A model generated the notes under the pieces. That model made no database searches, had not been told where the DNA came from, and worked only from the letters and a program-made list of their open reading frames with translations. This document shows, in pieces, positions 1 to 8,130 of a stretch of DNA of 24,787 bases (position 1 is its first letter; the number at the start of each line of letters is the position of its first letter). The translations under genes and the position numbers were made by a program. This stretch comes from a virus, in the IMG/VR virus record IMGVR_UViG_3300046367_000047, positions 1 to 24,787 of that record, one strand, 5' to 3'.

Positions 1-3000
1 TCGTTATATTATTAAAAGCATTTGGTAATCTTCTAACTAACTCCGCTCCAGATGTTCTGCCTGCTAAATCTGTAGACACTGATTCTCTGTCAGCTTTTTT
101 ACCAATCCAATCCGGATAGGATAACCATTTACCTCCTACTTTTTTCTGTATTGCTTGAGGAATACCTCCTGCTACGGAAGTGCCATTATCTTTACCCATT
201 AACCATGTAGTAGTCATATTCTCAAGAATATAACGCTTATTGGTCAACAAGCTTTTTCTTAACACTCCGTCAGCCTTCCCTCCAAGCGCAGTTTTTATAT
301 CTATATCTGCTTGAGTTCCTAATTCACTAATAATCTCGCTTATTATAGGGGTAACCGTTCTGTTGATAGACACTTTCTCATCTACCTTTGATTTTAAAGT
401 TCTTACTGTAGATAAAACTTTTTTCTTAATAGATTCAAATGCTTCCGGCTCTAAAACATTAGCCTCTATTGAATCAGCATATTTAGGCTTTTCGGCTACT
501 CGAGCTGTCATTGTTTGATCAGCCGTTTCTGTTGCCATTAAACCTTTCTCTTCACTAGAGTCTTTGAAAAACTCTTGGTCAAGTATTCTTTTTGAAGCAG
601 CAATAGCTCTTAATGGAAGGTTTTTATTTATATAAGCAGCCAAAGGTGTTCCAGAAGAAGGCTTATATGTTTTTATTAATGCCATTAATCCACCATCACC
701 AGTCTCTATTTCATCTCTTAAAAGTTCTTCGTCAAAACCAGGAGCATCTTTTCTTTTATTAACAATCTTCATTGTTATAGGACGAAACAATTTTATTATA
801 TCGAAGGCTCCGTCTATACCTTTAGCATCGTATATAGCCTGAACTTTTTCAGAAGCTACTGAAGCCTTATTATCTCTAATAACATTTTTTAATTTGTCTT
901 CTTCAGATATGACAATTTTATTTTCCGATGCTTTCTTAACCTGTGAAATCGCTTTTGCAACTGGCTCCTCCATTGGTGATCCGTTAGCTTCCTCATACTC
1001 TAACTTTTTCATTTCAGCTTCATATGAATCAAAATCTATATCATCATTGTCCAAAGCTTTATCTAAAGCATCCATACGCTCGTCAATAGACAAACTTTGA
1101 TCTTTGTAACCAAGAGATAGTCTAGAATTCAATCTACCTGCTCTTTTCATGTCAGCTCTTTGCTTGACTGTCAAAGGTGGCTGTTCAACACGATAAAACA
1201 TATTATCCTCAGATATATTCATTTTGCCGGGTTTAATAGTCTTGAATTTTCCGTCTTTTGCTAGCGCCTGAATTGCTTTACTAAATTCTCCTTTAGCATA
1301 GCCTTTATTGTATTCTTTTACGAAAGATGCAATATCAGCCCCAGTGTCAAGCTTTAATAAAGACGGTTCTATATCCATGTTTAAAAATCCAAACACTTTG
1401 TACACTATATTTCTTACGGCATTAAGGAATGTTTTAGCGGTGCTATATTCTATCGTCCCGTCGGATAACGCTTCCGAGAACAATGGCAATACTTCCTCTA
1501 TATATTTAGCAAAATCGTAATTGCCAGATTCGTATGAGTTCTGATATATTTGTAGTCTTGCCGCAAGTTCAGTATCTTGTGCTTTACCTCCAAGGTATCT
1601 ATCTATTTCTTGCCATAAGCTTTTACCTAAATGTATTGCTAAATTTGGATCATTACTTATTGCTTTATTTATTACTTTATGCAAAAACTCGTGTTGGCCC
1701 GTATTAAACAAACCATTTTTAACAATATGTTTTTTGTTTAATATTAAGTACTCTTTTTTGGTTTTATCGTCAACTAAAAATTGACCATTTGCATTTAGTG
1801 ATTCTGGAGTAGTGGCAATATTATTTTTAGCAGCGAAATCAGCTACACTATCAGCGTCATCCAACACAATAACTTCTGATGTAAAGCCTAAGTTGCTCAT
1901 AGACTTATTAAGTCTTTCAACATCTATATCACCGCCTTCAGAAATAAACTTGCCATCAACAAATTCTTTATCAAAACCTTTGCTAAGAACTATATCTTTT
2001 ACTTTGTTTTCTATTAATCTTATCTGTTCTTTATTGATCTTATAGTTTATACTATCCGGATCAATATTTGCCCCTTCCGCTTTTTGCTTTTGTAACAAAA
2101 GGTTAAATACACTTTGTTTATCTGAAGTTGATAATCCATATGCTAGTGTATTAAATGCTTGATCTGCGGCTCGTAAAGTATTATTTCTTTCTTTATTTAC
2201 ACTTTTATATTTTTCTTCTAATTCTTTTATTAAAGAGCCTTTATCGCTTTTATCACTATAGTATATTTCAGTAGCTTCTTTCTTTATTTTAGCCATTTCA
2301 TTTTCATAGTCAAGCAATGCTGTGAAGTTTTCTTGTGGCATATCAGCAGCCACTTTAAAAGCTGATTTTATAGAATTTTTATTATCTGCTCTTAGCGATT
2401 CTACCTTGCTATTTATAGCTGAGCTTTCAGACTTTGTTAAATTTTCGGTTTCCAGTCTTTTAGTTAATTCAAGTATTTTGTAAGAGTTATCTTGTATTTT
2501 TGCATAACTATTTTCTTTAAAGAATGGCTTTGCAGCTGCCACAGCAATATGCGGTGCAGACTGGAATAAAACTGTCATTAGGGCAGTGTCCCTTATTACT
2601 TCTGCGCTATTGTCAAGTAGATTAACGTCCTCTTTACCTAATAAATATTTGTCAACGGCGTTTTGTCCAATGTTGGTTATAAGCTCCCCAGCTTCTTCTT
2701 TAAATAAGTCTATACCGTTTTCTTTTATTGTAGACTTAAACTTGTCCATTGCAGTTTTCCTAACTATACCACTCTCAGCTTCTGCTATTTTAAATACATT
2801 TGAGGCTTTCTTCAATATTCCTTGTGTAACATATTCAGAACCGGCTTCTAACATACCGTGTAATAAAGGAGCAAATACGTATTGACTATCGCTATATTTT
2901 TCCGGAAGTTCATTAGCTTTATCAACCCCTTTATTAATAGCTGTCTCTATGTAGCCTGACCCATTTGTTTCGTCGGTCATCTCTGCATATTTACCACCTG

Positions 3001-4399
3001 TAGCAAGTGCTCCAACAGCGGTAAGCCCTAGCTTTCCTCCAGCTCCTAATGTAGTTATAGTGGACCATTGATCAATAAGCATGTTTGCAGAATGATCAAT
3101 AAACCCATTTACTCCATATATACCTTTTGTTTTTTCAGCTGTTTCTTCTTGTAAGCCTTTTAACTCCATGCTAACATCAGCAGCTTTATTGTCGAAATAC
3201 TCAACAGCTTTTAAAAGCGAGGAGTTTTGAGGTGTGCTAACTTTACCATCGTCGCCAGCAACAGATTCGTAAACTGAATTAGCTGCTCTAGCTGCCCAGC
3301 CTCCAATACCATATATATTTTTTAATACATTACCGCCCATTATAGCAAAGTCGTAAGATCTTTCACTTAATCTACCATACTCTCTATCTAATAGGTCATA
3401 TTCTCTAGCTAATTTATTAGCCTTTTCTTCAACAGATGTATCTATGCCTTTGGCGATGATTGCACCAGCATTACTTGCGTCTTTAGCTTTTTTAATAAGA
3501 CGATTATAATCAGAAGCAGTTTGTTGATCCATTGCTTTAACCTGAGTATCTCCGTCAAAATAATTTTTTCTTATTTCGTATAGTTTGTCTATATAAGTTT
3601 TTGATTCTTTTCTTTTTGTTTCAGCAGCAACAAGTAATTCTACATTTTTATTTTCTTTTAGCCCTAATTCGTCTTGCTGTCTTCTTATAGATCTTTTAAT
3701 TGATTCTTGAAAATCAGGGGTTGAATTCCTAAGCAGCTCATTGCTTTTTGCTTTTGCAATATCAGCCTCTTTCTCTTCTTTGAATATCTTTTCAACATAG
3801 GTATCAATAGTATTGTCATTTATATTTTTGACGCCGCTATCTATTAACTCTTGTTTGGCTCTTTGTCTTAAAGCCATAATAGGCGTAAGACTTTCACCTG
3901 GCATTGCAAAACTTTGCTCTTTTATTGATTTGTATTCAGAATCTATTTCCTCTTCTTCATCAGTTGTTAACGCTATTGCTTTTGCTCTAGATTCATATGC
4001 TCTATCGTCACTATCTGATTGTAGTTGTATTTTTACTTTATTCTTAATTTGCTCAGGCGTGTATTCAATTACAATACCATTCTGCAAATTTCTTTTTTTA
4101 TATACTTCTATATCAGACAATACTTTGTTTTCAGCTTGTTGTTCTGGCGTAATATAAGACTCCTCAGCTTCGCCAATTGGCACGTAGTCGTTTAAAGGGT
4201 CAGTGTATTTCAGCGCTGGTTTTTGAGAACTGGCAACTTTTTTAGGTTGCTCTGGTTTGCTTTCTACTAATTTATCAATACCTAATACTTTATTTACATC
4301 ACCTGCAAAATCAGTTTCAGGGAAACCCCCCGTAGAAGACTTCCCTTTTTTACTGTTTGCCAATTGCGATTTTACTCTTATTGCTTTTGGATTTAGCAT
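1..4399 (-). CDS. Giant internal virion protein with zincin-like and sigma-2-like segments (3' truncated by window edge)
   Basis: An open frame without stops starts at ATG 4399-4397 and continues past the left edge, giving at least 1466 codons. The start lies 12 bases after the preceding stop and follows an A/T-rich leader. Residues 1-450 are highly charged and mostly helical. Around 455-470 and 605-624 there are Gly/Ala-rich or hydrophobic stretches, as in phage ejection proteins. An HEFLH motif (903-907) preceded by a hydrophobic strand, with EE at 968-969 as a possible third ligand, fits a zincin-type metallopeptidase. Residues 1206-1266 resemble sigma-70 region 2. Near the cut end there is a conserved-looking segment containing GRTSGAELVRRLPN. 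In crAss-like phages the block after the tail genes encodes giant cargo proteins and the virion RNA polymerase, which is the likely setting here. Catalytic polymerase motifs are not seen in this part. The role as injected cargo is inferred. Confidence 0.8.
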   Translation of the reverse strand, partial: MLNPKAIRVKSQLANSKKGKSSTGGFPETDFAGDVNKVLGIDKLVESKPEQPKKVASSQKPALKYTDPLNDYVPIGEAEESYITPEQQAENKVLSDIEVYKKRNLQNGIVIEYTPEQIKNKVKIQLQSDSDDRAYESRAKAIALTTDEEEEIDSEYKSIKEQSFAMPGESLTPIMALRQRAKQELIDSGVKNINDNTIDTYVEKIFKEEKEADIAKAKSNELLRNSTPDFQESIKRSIRRQQDELGLKENKNVELLVAAETKRKESKTYIDKLYEIRKNYFDGDTQVKAMDQQTASDYNRLIKKAKDASNAGAIIAKGIDTSVEEKANKLAREYDLLDREYGRLSERSYDFAIMGGNVLKNIYGIGGWAARAANSVYESVAGDDGKVSTPQNSSLLKAVEYFDNKAADVSMELKGLQEETAEKTKGIYGVNGFIDHSANMLIDQWSTITTLGAGGKLGLTAVGALATGGKYAEMTDETNGSGYIETAINKGVDKANELPEKYSDSQYVFAPLLHGMLEAGSEYVTQGILKKASNVFKIAEAESGIVRKTAMDKFKSTIKENGIDLFKEEAGELITNIGQNAVDKYLLGKEDVNLLDNSAEVIRDTALMTVLFQSAPHIAVAAAKPFFKENSYAKIQDNSYKILELTKRLETENLTKSESSAINSKVESLRADNKNSIKSAFKVAADMPQENFTALLDYENEMAKIKKEATEIYYSDKSDKGSLIKELEEKYKSVNKERNNTLRAADQAFNTLAYGLSTSDKQSVFNLLLQKQKAEGANIDPDSINYKINKEQIRLIENKVKDIVLSKGFDKEFVDGKFISEGGDIDVERLNKSMSNLGFTSEVIVLDDADSVADFAAKNNIATTPESLNANGQFLVDDKTKKEYLILNKKHIVKNGLFNTGQHEFLHKVINKAISNDPNLAIHLGKSLWQEIDRYLGGKAQDTELAARLQIYQNSYESGNYDFAKYIEEVLPLFSEALSDGTIEYSTAKTFLNAVRNIVYKVFGFLNMDIEPSLLKLDTGADIASFVKEYNKGYAKGEFSKAIQALAKDGKFKTIKPGKMNISEDNMFYRVEQPPLTVKQRADMKRAGRLNSRLSLGYKDQSLSIDERMDALDKALDNDDIDFDSYEAEMKKLEYEEANGSPMEEPVAKAISQVKKASENKIVISEEDKLKNVIRDNKASVASEKVQAIYDAKGIDGAFDIIKLFRPITMKIVNKRKDAPGFDEELLRDEIETGDGGLMALIKTYKPSSGTPLAAYINKNLPLRAIAASKRILDQEFFKDSSEEKGLMATETADQTMTARVAEKPKYADSIEANVLEPEAFESIKKKVLSTVRTLKSKVDEKVSINRTVTPIISEIISELGTQADIDIKTALGGKADGVLRKSLLTNKRYILENMTTTWLMGKDNGTSVAGGIPQAIQKKVGGKWLSYPDWIGKKADRESVSTDLAGRTSGAELVRRLPNAFNNIT

Positions 4400-4411
4400 A
4401 TTATTATATTT

Positions 4412-5458
4412 TTATTTTGTTACCGGTACTTTTTTGGACAATGTTATTTTTCTTAGTTCATCAGCCGACAATTTTGATGTCTTTCCGTTTGTTTTGCCTC
4501 CTTTTGTTACGGTAGTGGTTGTTCCTCCTCCATATTGTTGCTTTATCTTAGCTTTTTCTTCAGCTGTTTGTACAGAGATATCTTTATCAAATAATTTAGA
4601 TCTCTGATGCTGTTGAAATTTCAAATCGCCTTGAGCTTCCATTTTATTAAGCTTATCTTCGTACCCAGCTTTTGCAGCAGCTTCAATTCCAGCGCCTAGC
4701 TTACCATAAAACCACTCTGATAATTTATCAAAGTTTTCACGCTTATAATATTCTTTTGGTATCTGTGAACCATCTAATCCAGGTATCAAATCGTCATTGA
4801 TCAAAGATATAACAGAATCTCTCCCTCCTTGTTTGACGATGCTTTTAATCTGGTCAACTGCCATAGATTTACGCATTGCACTTAACGGTTGTGCTTGATT
4901 ATAGATTTGATTTGTTAATTTCAATATCTTATCAGCAGAGCCAAAATCTTTTAAGTAATACTGAGATAGTGTGCTGAGGTTGCTATAGTTGCCATCTTCA
5001 CCAAACAATATATTACCGGAGTTATCAATTTCCATATCTAACTTACCAGTATACAACTTGTTTATTTTTTCGCCTTTACCTTCAACATATATACCATTAG
5101 ATAATGCATCACCATCAAAATCCTGTATAAATTCAGCTTGGTTTTTTTCGTATGCTTTTACTTGTCCAGCTAAGTTTGTTATGCTTTCTTGAATATCATT
5201 CATTACAGCAATGTTCTCTTTGTAAACTGGATGAGAGGCATCGTATTTATTAACCAGAGAGGCAGCGTCACTATATTTAGCTTTCAAGCTAACAAGATAA
5301 TCACCTAATTTTGCTTTAGCATTCTTAGGTAATCCAAGCTTAGCTTCTCCATTTGTTATTTTATCAATGTATCCGTAAGTATCATTCTTGATCGGATCTT
5401 CATGATATACAGGAGTTTCATCCACTAAAGTTTCCTCCATTAAAGTTTCGTCTTCCAT
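4412..5458 (-). CDS. Putative internal (cargo) virion protein, 348 aa
   Basis: I do not recognise a named family. The protein begins with an acidic stretch (about residues 1-25) and then appears largely helical, with Lys/Ala/Glu-rich segments. Near the C-terminus (about 305-330) there is a Gly/Thr/Lys low-complexity linker followed by a basic tail. There is no signal peptide and no membrane segment. It starts 10 bases after the 212-aa ejection-like gene and ends 12 bases before the giant virion protein, so it sits within the group of proteins expected to be packaged with the DNA. By position and composition it is probably an internal virion or cargo protein; a chaperone for the giant protein is an alternative. 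The reading frame is certain, the function is not. Confidence 0.7.
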   Translation of the reverse strand: MEDETLMEETLVDETPVYHEDPIKNDTYGYIDKITNGEAKLGLPKNAKAKLGDYLVSLKAKYSDAASLVNKYDASHPVYKENIAVMNDIQESITNLAGQVKAYEKNQAEFIQDFDGDALSNGIYVEGKGEKINKLYTGKLDMEIDNSGNILFGEDGNYSNLSTLSQYYLKDFGSADKILKLTNQIYNQAQPLSAMRKSMAVDQIKSIVKQGGRDSVISLINDDLIPGLDGSQIPKEYYKRENFDKLSEWFYGKLGAGIEAAAKAGYEDKLNKMEAQGDLKFQQHQRSKLFDKDISVQTAEEKAKIKQQYGGGTTTTVTKGGKTNGKTSKLSADELRKITLSKKVPVTK

Positions 5459-5468
5459 TATATTTTAT

Positions 5469-6107
5469 TTATGCAAATTTACCTAACAAATTTTTAACTC
5501 CAGATCCCATCCCGCCGCCAGCAGCAAAAGAACCAGCTGCTCCAGCAACACTACCAACACCTTTCATTATAGAAGCTGTTGCATCCGCCCTCGCTTGATT
5601 TGCAGACGCCAATCTATTTTGAGACATACCTAATAAGGTTTCGGTTTTATCCGCTATTAAAGCTCTTGAATCTTCCGCTCCTCTTCTTTCAGCCATTTGC
5701 AAAGAACCAGCCATTTCAGCTTTAGCGGCTTGATTGCTTGACTCTTGCTGACCAATAGATATACCAGCTGTTTGAGCATCTGTAGATCCTTGATTAGCCA
5801 TAGCTTGAGCTAAGGCAGCAATTCCACTGCCTCCAGCAGCACCTTGTAAACCAGACATAACATTAGCTTGATTCTGTTGTTGCTGTTGCTTTACGAATTG
5901 GGCTTCACCTTGATTTACTGTTAGATCTTCATAAGTATTCTGCAAATTAGAATATAGATTTGATGTATCTAAATTCTGATATGCAGCTTTGTTTACGTTA
6001 TATTCTTGTTGAGCAGCTCTTTGCTCTCTCTTTCTTTTTCCACTACCAATCATACCACCGACAATACCAGTGATACCTTGTATGGCACCTAATGCGGCTC
6101 CTACCAT
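5469..6107 (-). CDS. Putative ejection/pilot internal virion protein, 212 aa
   Basis: The N-terminus (about 1-22) is a Gly/Ala/Ile-rich hydrophobic segment followed directly by a basic KRKREQR stretch, which suits membrane insertion. The middle is helical and rich in Gln and Ala, with a poly-Gln run near residue 75. The C-terminus (about 175-212) is Gly/Ala-rich and hydrophobic. This layout matches small DNA-ejection proteins that phages such as P22 (gp7) and T7 (gp14) package and inject; similar Gln/Ala-rich proteins recur in marine phages next to structural genes. It sits between tail proteins and the larger internal proteins, consistent with a pilot role. The functional call comes from composition and position, not a catalytic motif. 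Confidence 0.65.
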   Translation of the reverse strand: MVGAALGAIQGITGIVGGMIGSGKRKREQRAAQQEYNVNKAAYQNLDTSNLYSNLQNTYEDLTVNQGEAQFVKQQQQQNQANVMSGLQGAAGGSGIAALAQAMANQGSTDAQTAGISIGQQESSNQAAKAEMAGSLQMAERRGAEDSRALIADKTETLLGMSQNRLASANQARADATASIMKGVGSVAGAAGSFAAGGGMGSGVKNLLGKFA

Positions 6108-6151
6108 AAGTTTAATATTTTATATTTATAATCACACTTTATACCTAACTG

Positions 6152-6475
6152 TTAACTACTTATGAATACCTCTGAGTTAACCGCAAATAGCTCTACTCTA
6201 TCTCCAGAAGTAATCTCGAATTCTACGTTTGCATAGTAACCTATTATGCCGGATGTATTAGCCTCTGTATCTTTAACAAAGAATACAAAATCAGAACTAG
6301 TTGGACGGTCATATGACGCAGGTATCTCGCAAGTTATACTATTATTTGTTATATCTATACATCTACCTATTTTGTACACTGTACCGTTTGGTTTGCTAAA
6401 ATAAACAATATCGTTTACATTCTTCTGCAAAGATACGTTAATTGGGTAATTGAATGAAATTGTTATTTGGTCCAT
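6152..6475 (-). CDS. Small beta-rich virion-associated protein, 107 aa
   Basis: This short protein looks all-beta, with alternating hydrophobic residues and many Thr, Ser and Asn. Its C-terminal half (NTSGIIGYYANVEFE, then VELFAVNSEVFISS) resembles a recurring motif I recall in small structural proteins of marine phages, but I cannot name the family. There is no signal peptide or membrane segment. It follows the 545-aa beta protein by 16 bases and precedes the ejection-like gene by 44 bases, so it is probably made with the tail and may be a minor tail or tail-tip component. The start is preceded by an A/T-rich leader with no Shine-Dalgarno sequence. Confidence 0.65.
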   Translation of the reverse strand: MDQITISFNYPINVSLQKNVNDIVYFSKPNGTVYKIGRCIDITNNSITCEIPASYDRPTSSDFVFFVKDTEANTSGIIGYYANVEFEITSGDRVELFAVNSEVFISS

Positions 6476-6491
6476 ATAAATTTATTATAGT

Positions 6492-8129
6492 TTATTCGTA
6501 TTCACAAGTAAATGCGGCGGCATTAAGAGATATGTTTGTTTCAGCGGAGTTAATATAGCCTGATGTTAATGTAAATGATCCACCCGGAGTCAAGTTCAAT
6601 TGAGTGCTATAAGCATTACTGTAAGGAGGTGTGCTCTCAGGGAACCCAGGATATGAAGACTGACCAGAGGCATACCATTTTAAAGTGACTGTTGCTGGTT
6701 CTGTTCCATTATAAGTTATAGACGGAGTTGCCCATATATTAGAATATATTAATGACATTGCTGTTGAGTTACCAAGGTTAGGCGTAAACTCTGAAAATAA
6801 AGGACAATAAGCCGGAGATGTTGATACATTTATTAATGAGCTAATATCTATGCTAGATGTTACGTTTGAGTCACCTGAACGCAATACAGAAACACTAACA
6901 ACCAAATCAAAAGTATTAGGGGCTGTTCCATTTGAAAGAGTTGCGACTTTTATTAAAAAGTCACTTCCGCCATTCAAATCAAAATCAGTATTTGTAAAAT
7001 CATTAACATCCGGCTGACTTGCTAATGTTATAGTATTTGTAGATGATATAACAAAATTAGCAACAAACGAACCGTCTATTTCATTTATTGTTGTATTAGC
7101 AGGAAATGATTTTGTATTGTTAGACGCATCGATAGTAACAGAACTATCAGAGTGCGTAGCTGTTACCCCTATTGTTATATCTTGATGTTGATCTATAGTA
7201 AATACAGAAGGTTGACCAGATGGAGTATTAAACGTTGCGCTTAAGTCTCCTGTGAGTGTTATAGTGTACGTTTTGTTAATCGTAGCTGATGGAAATGCAA
7301 TACTGATATCATAATACCCATTACTAGGAATCGCTTGATTAAGGACAGATATTAGCTCCGTATCATCTTGATCAACAATAGTAACTGAAAACTCTGCGGT
7401 TGGTGTTCCAAAAACAGTCATCAATCTTGTATCCCCTGAAGTCGGTATAGAAGAAGTTGAGCATGCATAAGCAGTTACTTCTATCGGTACAACGTAGATT
7501 TCTTCAGCAACCGCTGTAAATGTTATATGGTTTGAAAATTCGCTATTGCTTTTTAGTTTGTAGCTTACTATAAATTCTCTACTTATTAATCTATTACTAC
7601 CGTCAAGCACGTCTATGTACGTTACGATGTAATTACTAACCGTTCCATAATCGATGCTACACACCGGAGCCGTTTTAAAATAATGATTATTGGCAGCCGC
7701 TATTGTTTTGGTAAAAACCTGGACAACTTGATTATATGCTCCGCTTGCGGAATAAGGTATATTATTCTGACCAGAAGTACTGCAATTTGTTAAGGTTGTT
7801 GTATAAGTACCGTTTATACTTATTGGTTCAAGTGAAGCACTACCATCAATGTCTATAGTTATATTAGTATCTGATGACGGCATTATAAATGAATCATCTA
7901 AGTCAATATCAACATAAACTAAATTGCTAATAGTTCCTGGAGTAGTGCTATCAGATAATGAAATAGAAGTAACCCCGGGAATTGACCCGGAGTTATTACT
8001 AAAACTTGATGCGCTAACAACATATCCAGTGTTTGGAGTTATTATTAATCTAGGAACATTATTACCTATTGGCTGTCCTGTTGTTTTTTCTAATTCGACT
8101 TGGTTTATGCTGCAGTTATTTAATGCCAT
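6492..8129 (-). CDS. Thr/Ser/Asn-rich beta-sandwich tail protein (possible fibre or adhesin), 545 aa
   Basis: The protein is very rich in Thr, Ser, Asn and Ile/Val, poor in Lys and Arg, and reads as strings of short beta strands, as in Ig-like or fibre-type surface proteins. The N-terminal part contains ITPNTGYVVSASSF and, further on, VDIDLDDSFIMPSSDT, which read like units of a repeated beta domain. It has no signal peptide. Its start lies one base from the end of the muzzle gene, so the two are probably translated together. That position, next to the tail and before the internal proteins, suits a tail fibre, spike or appendage that contacts the host surface. crAss-like phages often carry carbohydrate-binding (for example BACON-containing) proteins in this region; I do not see a clear BACON signature here. 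The adhesin role is inferred. Confidence 0.65.
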   Translation of the reverse strand: MALNNCSINQVELEKTTGQPIGNNVPRLIITPNTGYVVSASSFSNNSGSIPGVTSISLSDSTTPGTISNLVYVDIDLDDSFIMPSSDTNITIDIDGSASLEPISINGTYTTTLTNCSTSGQNNIPYSASGAYNQVVQVFTKTIAAANNHYFKTAPVCSIDYGTVSNYIVTYIDVLDGSNRLISREFIVSYKLKSNSEFSNHITFTAVAEEIYVVPIEVTAYACSTSSIPTSGDTRLMTVFGTPTAEFSVTIVDQDDTELISVLNQAIPSNGYYDISIAFPSATINKTYTITLTGDLSATFNTPSGQPSVFTIDQHQDITIGVTATHSDSSVTIDASNNTKSFPANTTINEIDGSFVANFVISSTNTITLASQPDVNDFTNTDFDLNGGSDFLIKVATLSNGTAPNTFDLVVSVSVLRSGDSNVTSSIDISSLINVSTSPAYCPLFSEFTPNLGNSTAMSLIYSNIWATPSITYNGTEPATVTLKWYASGQSSYPGFPESTPPYSNAYSTQLNLTPGGSFTLTSGYINSAETNISLNAAAFTCEYE

Positions 8130-8130
8130 G

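Noticed and set aside
1028-1042. DIDFD (residues 1120-1124 of the giant protein) as an RNA polymerase catalytic DxDxD motif
   Set aside because: It sits in an acidic helix-linker sequence without the surrounding polymerase context, so it is probably chance.
894-4607. Plus-strand open frames opposite the giant and 348-aa genes
   Set aside because: They lie antisense to long, clearly coding frames, have Ser/Leu-rich low-quality translations and no recognisable domain.
5878-5890. CTG/TTG repeat encoding poly-Gln as a functional microsatellite
   Set aside because: Only a few units long and simply codes for the Gln run of the ejection-like protein.
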